Shown: positions 1 to 6,835 of the stretch, piece by piece
Layout of the letters: the number at the start of each line of letters is the position of its first letter
How positions within the stretch are numbered: position 1 is the stretch's first letter
Assembly (NCBI GenBank): GCA_027618515.1
Contig: JAQCEV010000024.1
Coordinates: 1-33,073, forward strand
DNA from: Chloroflexota bacterium
GTDB lineage: Bacteria > Chloroflexota > Dehalococcoidia > Lucifugimonadales > Australimonadaceae
DNA: 33,073 nt
Direction of reading: 5' to 3'
Made by a program: the position numbers and the translations under genes
The notes under the pieces: model-generated
Databases searched by the model: none
What the model saw: only the letters and a program-made list of their open reading frames with translations
What the model was told of the DNA's origin: nothing

Positions 1-50
1 CCCCGGCCCTCACGCCGCTGCTAGCTGAACTACCCCACGGAGAACCACCC

Positions 51-881
51 ATGCCTACTGATGACCTCACCGGACAAATAGCGATCGTCACTGGCGCCAG
101 CCGTGGCCTCGGTCGAGCATTCGCCGTCGCTCTCGGGCAAGCAGGCGCATCCGTAGCCGTCACCGGCCGCACCGCCACTGACGTCAACGAGACCGCACGC
201 CTCGTCGGGCAAACCGGCGCCAAAGCCCTGCCGTTCGTCACTGACGTCGCCAAGCCCGCCGATGTCGCAGATGTCGTTGCCCGCACCGAGGCTGAGTTGG
301 GCCCCATAAACATCCTCGTCAACAACGCAGGTGCCGCCCCCACCGAGATCGTTCCCTGGGAAGCCGACCCCGACGAGTGGTGGCAGGTCTTCGAGACCAA
401 CGTTCGAGGCACCTTCCTCTACACCCGCACCGTCCTGCCTGGCATGGTCGCCCGCCAGAGTGGCCGGATCATCAACCTCGTCAGCGAAGCTGGCAACAAC
501 CCGGAAGCCGAACTCTCCGCCTACAGCACATCCAAAGCCGCCCTCATCCATTTCACCGACGCCATGGCCCTCGCCACCGTCGACCAAGGCATCAAAGTCT
601 TCGCCTACCACCCAGGCATGGTTCGCACCGGCATGACCACCGACCTCATAGCGCACGGTGGCGCTGGCATGGGCGCACGTCTCGAAGCAGCCTTCGCCGA
701 AGGCCGCGAAACGCCCCCCGAGCGCTCAGCCGAACGCCTCATGTTCCTCGCCTCAGGCCGAGCCGACTTCCTCAACGGGCGCTACATCATGTCCCGCCAA
801 CAAGAAGACGAACTCCTCGCCCAAGCAGACGCCATCGCTGCCAGCGACCTCTACAAGCTCCGCGTCGTACGCCTGAGCTAA
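51..881 (+). CDS. SDR family NAD(P)-dependent oxidoreductase
   Basis: A classical short-chain dehydrogenase of 276 aa, probably a cytoplasmic alcohol/ketone oxidoreductase. The Rossmann nucleotide motif TGASRGLG lies at residues 14-21, NNAG at 91-94, the structural Asn at about 117, and the catalytic Ser145, Tyr158 and Lys162 (YSTSK) are all present. The PG motif follows in HPGMV. Basic residues after the second strand (TGRTAT) are compatible with NADP, but this is a guess. The C-terminal 20-30 residues extend slightly past a typical 250-aa SDR. A GGAG ribosome site 7-8 bases before the ATG supports the start. It opens a same-strand catabolic run (M20 amidohydrolase, two Rieske oxygenases), so a role in oxidising a degradation intermediate is inferred. 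The substrate is unknown. Confidence 0.93.
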   Translation: MPTDDLTGQIAIVTGASRGLGRAFAVALGQAGASVAVTGRTATDVNETARLVGQTGAKALPFVTDVAKPADVADVVARTEAELGPINILVNNAGAAPTEIVPWEADPDEWWQVFETNVRGTFLYTRTVLPGMVARQSGRIINLVSEAGNNPEAELSAYSTSKAALIHFTDAMALATVDQGIKVFAYHPGMVRTGMTTDLIAHGGAGMGARLEAAFAEGRETPPERSAERLMFLASGRADFLNGRYIMSRQQEDELLAQADAIAASDLYKLRVVRLS

Positions 882-964
882 GCAGGGCAGGGCGGGGCCT
901 ATTTCCGCCGCCCGACGACGAGCGCCAACGCCAACGCCGAGTGTCTCCTCCCCGCGCCTTCGGG

Positions 965-1000
965 CCTCCTCTCCCTCTGGGAGAGGACTGAGGAGAGGGG
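965..1000. repeat. REP-like palindrome
   Basis: CTCTCCC and GGGAGAG are perfect 7-bp arms (969-975 and 979-985) around TCT, embedded in a purine/pyrimidine-biased tract that continues as GGACTGAGGAGAGGGG. Short palindromes of this make-up are common interspersed intergenic repeats in many bacteria. It could also act as a weak transcription end after the SDR gene, although no T-run follows. Confidence 0.45.
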
Positions 1001-1134
1001 AAGCGCCCGCCGTCAGCCAGCGACGCCTAGCCACTACATCCCCGAGCCTGACGAGGCTGTGACAACCGCCCATAGCGCCATCGCACCCCCACGCGTTACC
1101 CTGTTTCCCGGACGACGTACGCAACCCACGTACC

Positions 1135-1174
1135 AGCGCCCCGACGAGACAAGCGAACATCTCCTCGGGGCGCT
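1135..1174 (+). terminator. Terminator-like hairpin
   Basis: AGCGCCCCGA at 1135-1144 pairs perfectly with TCGGGGCGCT at 1165-1174. A further GAG/CTC pairing sits inside a loop of about 14 bases, and TTGTCGTT follows. The stem is strong but the T-tract is broken, so rho-independent termination is likely rather than certain. Confidence 0.5.
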
Positions 1175-1203
1175 TTGTCGTTAACAGGCCCAACAGCGAA
1201 AGG

Positions 1204-1243
1204 CAAATGCAACAAAATGTTACAAAATGCAACACATCAAGAC
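1204..1243 (+). repeat. 10-bp motif array, copy 1
   Basis: Four contiguous 10-mers read CAAATGCAAC, AAAATGTTAC, AAAATGCAAC and ACATCAAGAC. The first three share AAATGNNAC. The last block is identical to the closing block of the arrays at 1351-1390 and 19236-19275. The exact 10-bp period puts every motif on the same DNA face. A further near-inverted element (GCATAACATTTTGCG) follows at about 1246-1260. Confidence 0.75.
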
Positions 1244-1350
1244 GTGCATAACATTTTGCGGCGACAGCGGATCCGCCTGGACCTGCTGCGTGCGCAGCGA
1301 ACGGCTATTTCATTAGTCCCCCCGGCAACAACCGCCCACATTACCACTCG

Positions 1351-1390
1351 TAAATGATAAGAAATGAGACGAAATGAGACACATCAAGAC
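1351..1390 (+). repeat. 10-bp motif array, copy 2
   Basis: Four contiguous 10-mers read TAAATGATAA, GAAATGAGAC, GAAATGAGAC and ACATCAAGAC. It is homologous to the minus-strand array at 19236-19275, which has three AAATGAGAC/TTTTGAGAC blocks before the same ACATCAAGAC. Multiple short repeats at an end are known from IS21-family ends, so a transposon-end remnant is possible. No transposase lies nearby. Confidence 0.78.
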
Positions 1391-1503
1391 GCTCGAGGCA
1401 GAGCCCCACTCTTCCCCCGCCGTCCAGAACGCCAAGGCCAGGGCCAATTCCAGCCCTGCTCGCAGTCGCGCCCCGAAGGCCAACGGGTCAAGGGGTCACC
1501 CTT

Positions 1504-1680
1504 GTCTTAGCGGCGAAGCCAAGAGATCCGAGGGCGAGCCCCGACTGGCTCCACGACCGACCTCACCAACGAGCCCCGTGCTTCCCGGAGCGCCGCGCGA
1601 CCTTTAGTCCTAGCGCCAAAGCCAAGAGATCCGAGGGCGAGCCCCGACTGGCTCCCCGACCTGCCCACCAACGAGCCCGG
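1504..1680 (+). repeat. Long intergenic repeat, cluster A (2 copies)
   Basis: Two tandem units 103 bp apart (CCAAGAGATCCG at 1519 and 1622). The family consensus runs from CCGGAGCGCCGAGCGACC through TTTAGTCC, a GGCGGACGAAG-like block, CCAAGAG, CGAGGGCGAGCCCCGACTGG and CACCAACGAGCCCG. The cluster ends 36 bases before the M20 start codon. Its first unit lacks the 5' part. Confidence 0.85.
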
Positions 1681-1715
1681 AGTAAACTCTCCCCACCGAC
1701 ACTAGGAGGCCCCAC

Positions 1716-3050
1716 ATGCAAGATCGAAGCGCCATCAAAAAACGAGTCCAAGAACTCGTCGACCAATACGCACCCAAGGCCATCGACCTCGCTCGTGACA
1801 TCCTTGCCCACCCAGAAACCGGGTTCCGCGAATTCCGCACGGCGACCGTCGTCGGCGAGTTCTTCGACTACCTGGGCCTACCGCATCGCGACAGCCTAGC
1901 CATGACCGGCGTACGCGCCGACCTCACCGGCGGAGCGCCGGGACCGCGCGTAGCCGTCATGGGAGAACTCGACTCCCTTATCGTTCCGGGCCACCCCTTC
2001 GCCGACCCCAACACCCAATTCGCCCACGCCTGCGGCCACCACACCCAGATCGGGTCCATGCTCGCCGCCGCCGCAGCCCTCGCCGACCCCGACGTGCGTG
2101 AATCCCTCCACGGCAACGTCGCTTTCATGGCCGTCCCTGCGGAGGAATACATAGAACTTGAGTACCGCCAAACCCTCGTGGAGCAGGGCAAGCTCGAATT
2201 CATGGGAGGCAAAGCGGAACTCGTGAAGCTGGGTGTCTTCGATGACATCGACATCACTATGCTCACCCACTCCAGCACGAACGCTGCCGAAGGCAAGATC
2301 GCCTACGGTTCCATCAACAATGGCGCCATCGCCAAAGAGGCCCGCTTCATCGGCGTCCAGGCCCACGCAGGCAGCGCTCCTCACCGTGGCGTCAACGCCC
2401 TCCAGGCCGCCACCCTTGCCATGGCCGCCATCAACGCCAACCGCGAAACCTTCCAGGATCAGGACAGCATCCGCGTCCACCCCATCATCACCCACGGCGG
2501 CGACGTCGTGAACGCTGTGCCCGCCAACGTACGCATGGAGATGTTCGTGCGCGGTCGCAACCTAGATGCCATCGCAGACGCCGACCGCAAAGTCGAGCGT
2601 GCGCTCAAGGCCGGTGCCCTCGCGGTCGGCGCCAAGGTCGAGCTATCGACCTATGCCGCCTACCTGCCCATGACCCTCAACGAAGAACTCTTGGAGATAT
2701 TCAGGCGGAACGCCGAGATCGTCGTCGGCAAGAACGAAGTGCACCGCGCCGGTCCACGCGGCAGTTCCACCGACATGGGCGACCTGACTCATCTATTGCC
2801 TACCATCCAACCCTACGCCACCGGCTGCACCGGCACCGTCCACGGCGCCGACTTTCTCGTCGAGGACTACCAAGCCGCCGTCGCCAACCCCGCCGCCGCT
2901 ATGGCCCTTACCGTAATAGACCTTCTTGCAGAGGGCGGCGAGGCCCGCAGCGTTATCGACAATTTCCAGCCCGCCCTCACCAAAAACGCCTACCTCGCTC
3001 TCCAACGCAGCTTCAACCGCCGCCAACTCTTCGACGGAGGGGCAGCCTGA
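1716..3050 (+). CDS. M20 family amidohydrolase/peptidase (M20D-like)
   Basis: A 444-aa di-metal hydrolase of the M20 family, probably cleaving an amide bond of an N-acyl or p-aminobenzoyl-glutamate-like compound in the cytoplasm. The metal-binding HACGHH is at 104-109, with GELDSL upstream at 83-88. The catalytic/metal Glu pair is in PAEEY (143-144). The dimerisation lid segment HAGSAPHRGVNAL is about mid-protein, GSSTDMGD follows, and the C-terminal metal His is in GTVHGADF. The length fits AbgB-type M20D proteins. The start has a strong AGGAGG site 6-8 bases upstream. It sits between two repeat clusters and upstream of two Rieske genes on the same strand. A role in a catabolic route is inferred; the substrate is not known. 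Confidence 0.9.
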   Translation: MQDRSAIKKRVQELVDQYAPKAIDLARDILAHPETGFREFRTATVVGEFFDYLGLPHRDSLAMTGVRADLTGGAPGPRVAVMGELDSLIVPGHPFADPNTQFAHACGHHTQIGSMLAAAAALADPDVRESLHGNVAFMAVPAEEYIELEYRQTLVEQGKLEFMGGKAELVKLGVFDDIDITMLTHSSTNAAEGKIAYGSINNGAIAKEARFIGVQAHAGSAPHRGVNALQAATLAMAAINANRETFQDQDSIRVHPIITHGGDVVNAVPANVRMEMFVRGRNLDAIADADRKVERALKAGALAVGAKVELSTYAAYLPMTLNEELLEIFRRNAEIVVGKNEVHRAGPRGSSTDMGDLTHLLPTIQPYATGCTGTVHGADFLVEDYQAAVANPAAAMALTVIDLLAEGGEARSVIDNFQPALTKNAYLALQRSFNRRQLFDGGAA

Positions 3051-3051
3051 G

Positions 3052-3331
3052 CCGGAGTGCCGAGCGACCTTTAGTCTGGCGGACGAAGTCCAAGAGTTTC
3101 GAGGGCGATTCCCGACCAGCTACACAAGCGAACCCACCAACGAGCCCAGGCCTCCGGAGCGGCCAAGCGACCTTTAGTCCGGCGGACGAAGTCCAAGAGT
3201 TTCGAGGGCGAGCCCGACCAGCTACACAAGCGAACCCACCAACGAGCCCGGGGCCCCCGGAGCGCCGAGCGACCTTTAGTCCCAGCGGCGAAGCCAAGAG
3301 ATCCGAGGGCGAGCCCGGACTAGCTACACGC
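3052..3331 (+). repeat. Long intergenic repeat, cluster B (3 copies)
   Basis: Three tandem units begin directly after the M20 stop codon. The core GCGACCTTTAGT occurs at 3064, 3167 and 3269 (periods 103 and 102). Units 1 and 2 carry GGCGGACGAAGTCC and unit 3 has the shorter AGCGGCGAAGCC, matching cluster A. Unit 3 is truncated after the CCCGGACTAGC block. Periods that are not multiples of three argue against coding. Confidence 0.88.
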
Positions 3332-3362
3332 ATTGCCTAGAATCGAGCCTGGGAGACTCCTG

Positions 3363-3401
3363 TTCACGGAACGTTCACGACTCCGCCCGTACGCATTCAC
3401 G
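3363..3401 (+). promoter_or_regulatory. Three helically phased TTCACG motifs
   Basis: TTCACG occurs at 3363, 3374 and 3396, spaced 11 and 22 bases, which is one and two helical turns. The set lies about 85-120 bases upstream of the first Rieske start codon. A further inverted pair ACTCG/CGAGT sits near 3439-3458. Together they could be an operator. This is inferred from spacing only. Confidence 0.35.
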
Positions 3402-3485
3402 CCTCGCCCACGAGGCCACGGTTAGCATCCGCAGCAATACTCGCGCTCAACAACGAGTGCGATAGCAGACCGGAGGCATAACCCC

Positions 3486-4733
3486 ATGCTCAGCGCTGAA
3501 CAGAACGAACGGATAACCCAAGTCGGCCCTGGCACCCCAATGGGCGAGATGATGCGGCGCTACTGGCACCCCATCGCAGCCAGCGTCGAACTCAACGACG
3601 ACACCCCCACCACAGAGATTCGTCTCCTGGGTGAGGACCTAGTCCTCTATCGTGACGCCAAGGGCACCATGGGCTGCATAGAGCCCTCGTGCCCCCACCG
3701 CAAAGCCAACATGTCCTACGGCATCCCTGAGCCCGAAAGTCTGCGATGTCCGTACCACGGCTGGCTCTTCGACGAGACCGGCGCATGCGTCGACCAGCCC
3801 TCGGAGCCCGCAGGCAGCCGCTTCAAGGACAAGGTCAAGATGAAGTCTTACCCCATCGAAGAACGCGGTGGCCTCGTCTTCGTCTACATGGGCCCGTCGC
3901 CCATGCCCGTTCTCCCTATGTGGGATCTCTTCGCCTGGACCAACGTCGGGCGCCGGATCGAAGCAACCGTGCTTCCCTGCAACTGGCTCCAGTGCCAAGA
4001 GAACTCCCTGGACCCCGTCCACTTCGAGTGGCTCCACCGCTACTACGGCAACTGGGTGATGGCCCGCAAGATGCCCCCTGCGCAACGCGAAGAGTGGGCC
4101 AAGCGCACCCAGGGCAAAGGACGCGACCACATCAAGGTTGGCTTCGACCGCTTCGAACACGGCATCATCAAACGCCGCTTGGTCGAGGGCGAAAACGAAG
4201 ACGACGAGTACTGGAAGACCGGGCACCCCATCCTCTTCCCCAACGTCCTTCGCGTCGGCGGAAGCGACCTCCACCAGTTCCAGTTCCGCGTCCCCATCGA
4301 CGACGTAACCACCTACCACGTGTGCTACCTCGTGGATGTTCCTGCCGAAGGGCAGGATGCCCCCGAACAGACTGAGGTGCCTTACTGGTACCGCCCGCTC
4401 AACGGCCCCGACGGCCGCATCGATGATCGCTGGGTCGTTGGCCAAGATCAGCTCGCTTGGGTGATCCAAGGCCCCCGGACCGACCGGCCCACCGAGAAAC
4501 TTGGCGCCACCGATGTCGGACTCATCATGTTCCGCAAGATGCTCGAAGAGCAATTGCGGGTCGTGGAAGACGGTGGAGACCCCATGAACGTCATGTACGA
4601 ACAGCCTGCCGCTGGGTACATCCCGCTCGCCATCGAGCACGCCCGTTACCCCAAGGGATTCAACGAAGGTATCCAGGAAACGCGGATCGGCATGGTCGAT
4701 GTCGTCAAAGACCTCAAAGAGGTTCCCGCCTAG
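3486..4733 (+). CDS. Rieske non-heme iron oxygenase, alpha subunit (phthalate 4,5-dioxygenase-like)
   Basis: A 415-aa oxygenase component that would insert oxygen into an aromatic or related substrate. The Rieske [2Fe-2S] ligands are Cys69/His71 (CPHR) and Cys88/His91 (CPYHGW). The catalytic domain has the mononuclear iron motif ENSLDPVHFEWLH, with bridging Asp176 and ligands His179 and His184. The third carboxylate ligand is probably the Asp in GATDVGLIMFRK. The length fits single-chain ring hydroxylases of the phthalate/vanillate class. No ferredoxin or reductase is encoded nearby, so electrons must come from elsewhere. GGAGG lies 9-10 bases before the ATG. The gene at 4830 is a close tandem paralogue with the same opening (QVG.GTPMGE.MRRYWHPIA). 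Confidence 0.93.
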   Translation: MLSAEQNERITQVGPGTPMGEMMRRYWHPIAASVELNDDTPTTEIRLLGEDLVLYRDAKGTMGCIEPSCPHRKANMSYGIPEPESLRCPYHGWLFDETGACVDQPSEPAGSRFKDKVKMKSYPIEERGGLVFVYMGPSPMPVLPMWDLFAWTNVGRRIEATVLPCNWLQCQENSLDPVHFEWLHRYYGNWVMARKMPPAQREEWAKRTQGKGRDHIKVGFDRFEHGIIKRRLVEGENEDDEYWKTGHPILFPNVLRVGGSDLHQFQFRVPIDDVTTYHVCYLVDVPAEGQDAPEQTEVPYWYRPLNGPDGRIDDRWVVGQDQLAWVIQGPRTDRPTEKLGATDVGLIMFRKMLEEQLRVVEDGGDPMNVMYEQPAAGYIPLAIEHARYPKGFNEGIQETRIGMVDVVKDLKEVPA

Positions 4734-4747
4734 CCCAACTAACCATC

Positions 4748-4771
4748 GGGCCGGGGATTCATCCCCGGCCC
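4748..4771 (+). terminator. GC-rich hairpin between the Rieske genes
   Basis: GGGCCGGGGAT and ATCCCCGGCCC are perfect 11-base arms around TC, 15 bases after the stop codon. GTCGTCTCTC follows rather than a clean T-run. It could terminate or attenuate transcription, or protect the 3' end of the upstream message. Confidence 0.55.
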
Positions 4772-4829
4772 GTCGTCTCTCAGCCCATTTCTGAGCGCAT
4801 CACGTTTGAGGGATCCAAGGAGGATTGAG

Positions 4830-6131
4830 ATGCTGACCACCGAAGCCAACCAACGACTAACCCAAGTAGGGAAGGGCACGCCTATGGGCGAGCTCATGCG
4901 CCGCTACTGGCACCCGATCGCCCCCACTGCCGAACTCGACGAGCGGCCGACCAAGTCGGTGCGCCTGCTGGGAGAAGACCTCGTTCTCTACAAGGATCGC
5001 AAGGGCACCTTCGGCTTGATCGACGCCCTCTGCCCCCACCGCCGCGTCGACATGAGCTACGGCATCCCCGAGGAGGAGGGCCTGCGCTGCATGTACCACG
5101 GCTGGATGTTCGACGAGACCGGCCAATGCGTTGAGCAGCCCTTCGAAGAGACCGTCCACCCCGATGGTCGCTTCAAAGAGAAGGTCAAGATAGCCGCGTA
5201 CCCCGTCGAAGAACTCGGCGGCATGCTCTGGACATACCTCGGCCCCACGCCCGTTCCGCTCCTACCCCGCTGGGACCTGTTCGTTTGGGACAACGTCCTC
5301 CGCGACATAGGAAAGACCGAACTCAACTGCAACTGGCTCCAGTGCATGGAGAACTCCCTAGACCCGGTTCACCTGGAGTGGCTGCACGGCTACTGGTCTG
5401 AGTACATGCTCAAGGAATCCGGCACTGACGGCGTACCCACCGCCCCTTGGCACCGCCACACCAAGATCAGCTTCGAGCCCTTCGAGCATGGCATCATCAA
5501 GCGTCGCACCTACACCGACACCACCGAAGATGACCCTGAGTGGAAGAACGGCCACCCCATCGTCTTCCCCAACTGGCTACGAGTAGGTACGAATTTCCAG
5601 ATGCGCACGCCGGTCGATGACACCCACACCATCCACTGGCACTACGACGTCTACGCCCCACCCGCTGGCGTGCCCGCCCCCAAGCAGGACTTCGTGCCCT
5701 ACTACGAGGCGCCGCTACGTCAGGACGACGGATCGTTCGCCGTCGACTACATCATCGGCCAGGACACCATGGCTTGGGTCACGCAAGGCCCCATCGCCCA
5801 ACGTCAGCTTGAGAAGCTTGGAGAGTCCGACAAGGGCATCATCCTCTACAGGCGAATGCTGCAAGAGGAAATGGCCAAAGTTGAAGAAGGCATGGAACCC
5901 CTCAACGTCTTCCGGGACCCAGGTTCCAACGAGATCATCGAGCTGTTCCAGGAGCGTGCACCAGGGGTCATCATGAAGCTGCCCCCGAACACCGTGCCCC
6001 TGCCTGGCCAATGGGATCCCGCAACCGGCGACATCTCCGTCGCCTCAACGGGCAAGCACGCCCCGGTCGGCCTGCGAGCACGCACGACGTACCAAGCAGC
6101 CGCAGCAGAAGCAGGCGTCAAGCTCGCCTGA
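4830..6131 (+). CDS. Rieske non-heme iron oxygenase, alpha subunit (tandem paralogue)
   Basis: A 433-aa Rieske oxygenase, closely related to the gene at 3486. The cluster ligands are Cys68/His70 and Cys87/His90 (CMYHGW). The mononuclear iron site is ENSLDPVHLEWLH, with Asp178, His181 and His186. A C-terminal extension of about 20 residues ends in QAAAAEAGVKLA. The ATG at 4830 is chosen over an upstream TTG at 4806 because AAGGAGG sits 6 bases ahead of it and the protein then aligns with its paralogue from residue 1. Conservation of both metal sites argues that both copies work. Divergence in the loop after the catalytic histidines (YWSEYMLKESG versus YYGNWVMARK) suggests different substrates. 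Confidence 0.93.
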   Translation: MLTTEANQRLTQVGKGTPMGELMRRYWHPIAPTAELDERPTKSVRLLGEDLVLYKDRKGTFGLIDALCPHRRVDMSYGIPEEEGLRCMYHGWMFDETGQCVEQPFEETVHPDGRFKEKVKIAAYPVEELGGMLWTYLGPTPVPLLPRWDLFVWDNVLRDIGKTELNCNWLQCMENSLDPVHLEWLHGYWSEYMLKESGTDGVPTAPWHRHTKISFEPFEHGIIKRRTYTDTTEDDPEWKNGHPIVFPNWLRVGTNFQMRTPVDDTHTIHWHYDVYAPPAGVPAPKQDFVPYYEAPLRQDDGSFAVDYIIGQDTMAWVTQGPIAQRQLEKLGESDKGIILYRRMLQEEMAKVEEGMEPLNVFRDPGSNEIIELFQERAPGVIMKLPPNTVPLPGQWDPATGDISVASTGKHAPVGLRARTTYQAAAAEAGVKLA

Positions 6132-6154
6132 TAGAGGAATAGGGAATCAGACCT

Positions 6155-6190
6155 AGAGGAGCGGTTCGGCGTTGAACAGGCCGGGCCGCT
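6155..6190. terminator. Hairpin between convergent genes
   Basis: GAGCGG (about 6160) pairs with CCGCTC (about 6187), with partial inner pairing of TTCGGC and GCCGGG. It lies between the Rieske gene (+) and gmk (-), where a bidirectional terminator is expected. No T-run is visible, so the call is modest. Confidence 0.35.
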
Positions 6191-6223
6191 CTCTAGCGAT
6201 TGGAAGCCCGGCGTTTCAGAAGA

Positions 6224-6835
6224 TCAGAGAGCGAGGGGTTTGCGCGAGCCGTCCGCTCTCTGATCGCGGATCACGTCCACGATCGCCTCGACCGCCTGCG
6301 TCAACGCATCCGTCTCGTTGACGATCACAGCATCGAACCGTTCGGCCTCTGCCATCTCGGTGCGCGCGGTCTGGATGCGGATAGCCATCTGCGCAGGTGA
6401 CTCAGTCTTACGGCTCGTCAGACGCCGCTCCAGCTCTTCGAACGAAGGAGCAGCAAGAAAGACAAGGAACGCCTCTGGCGCCAGCCTCCGTATCGTTGCT
6501 GCGCCTCGGACATCCACTTTAACAACCGCATCCCGGCCTGCGGCCAACGCCTCACGCAGTGGCCCCTTTGGTACCCCGTAGTGCCTGCCGTAGACTTCGG
6601 CGTGCTCTAAGAATTCGCCGCGATCCAACAATTGCTTGAACCGACCCGGAGTAATGAACAAGTAATCGCGACCGTCTACCTCACCCGGTCTCATCGGTCG
6701 GGTGGTTGCTGTCACTGCGAAGAACATCTCGGGGTGCGTCTCGCGCAGTTCCGCGATAACCGCGTCTTTACCCACGCCTGAAGGGCCCGATATCACTACC
6801 AGCAGCGGGGAGTTCCCTTGTTCGGTTGGACTCAC
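6224..6835 (-). CDS. gmk: Guanylate kinase
   Basis: A 203-aa enzyme that phosphorylates GMP to GDP with ATP. The P-loop GPSGVGK is at about residues 18-24. The GMP-binding region contains TATTRPMRPGEVDGRDY, then EFLEHAEVYGRHYGVPK, followed by VDVRGAATIRR and the Arg-rich lid ERRLTSRKTES. The length is typical. The start is GTG and overlaps the aroA stop by the four bases GTGA, so the two are translationally coupled. It is the downstream gene of an aroA-gmk operon, an uncommon pairing. Confidence 0.96.
   Translation of the reverse strand: MSPTEQGNSPLLVVISGPSGVGKDAVIAELRETHPEMFFAVTATTRPMRPGEVDGRDYLFITPGRFKQLLDRGEFLEHAEVYGRHYGVPKGPLREALAAGRDAVVKVDVRGAATIRRLAPEAFLVFLAAPSFEELERRLTSRKTESPAQMAIRIQTARTEMAEAERFDAVIVNETDALTQAVEAIVDVIRDQRADGSRKPLAL

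Larger units (their letters stand above)
882..1715. other. 834-nt intergenic region with hairpins and repeats
   Basis: No convincing gene is seen. In order it holds a palindromic REP-like element at 965-1000, a long terminator-like hairpin at 1135-1174, two 10-bp motif arrays (1204-1243 and 1351-1390), and two copies of the long intergenic repeat (about 1504-1680), followed by the ribosome site of the M20 gene. Short open frames here change frame within the repeats and carry no recognisable domain. Confidence 0.7.

Noticed and set aside
3052-3331. CRISPR array
   Set aside because: The units are about 100 bp and directly adjacent with no unique spacers, and no cas gene is present.
3639-4640. 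A 333-aa open frame antisense to the first Rieske gene
   Set aside because: It is the GC-skew shadow of a strongly coding gene with both iron motifs; it shows no domain, no ribosome site and is low in complexity.
4806-4829. TTG start of the second Rieske gene
   Set aside because: The ATG at 4830 has AAGGAGG 6 bases upstream and aligns with the paralogues' first residue.
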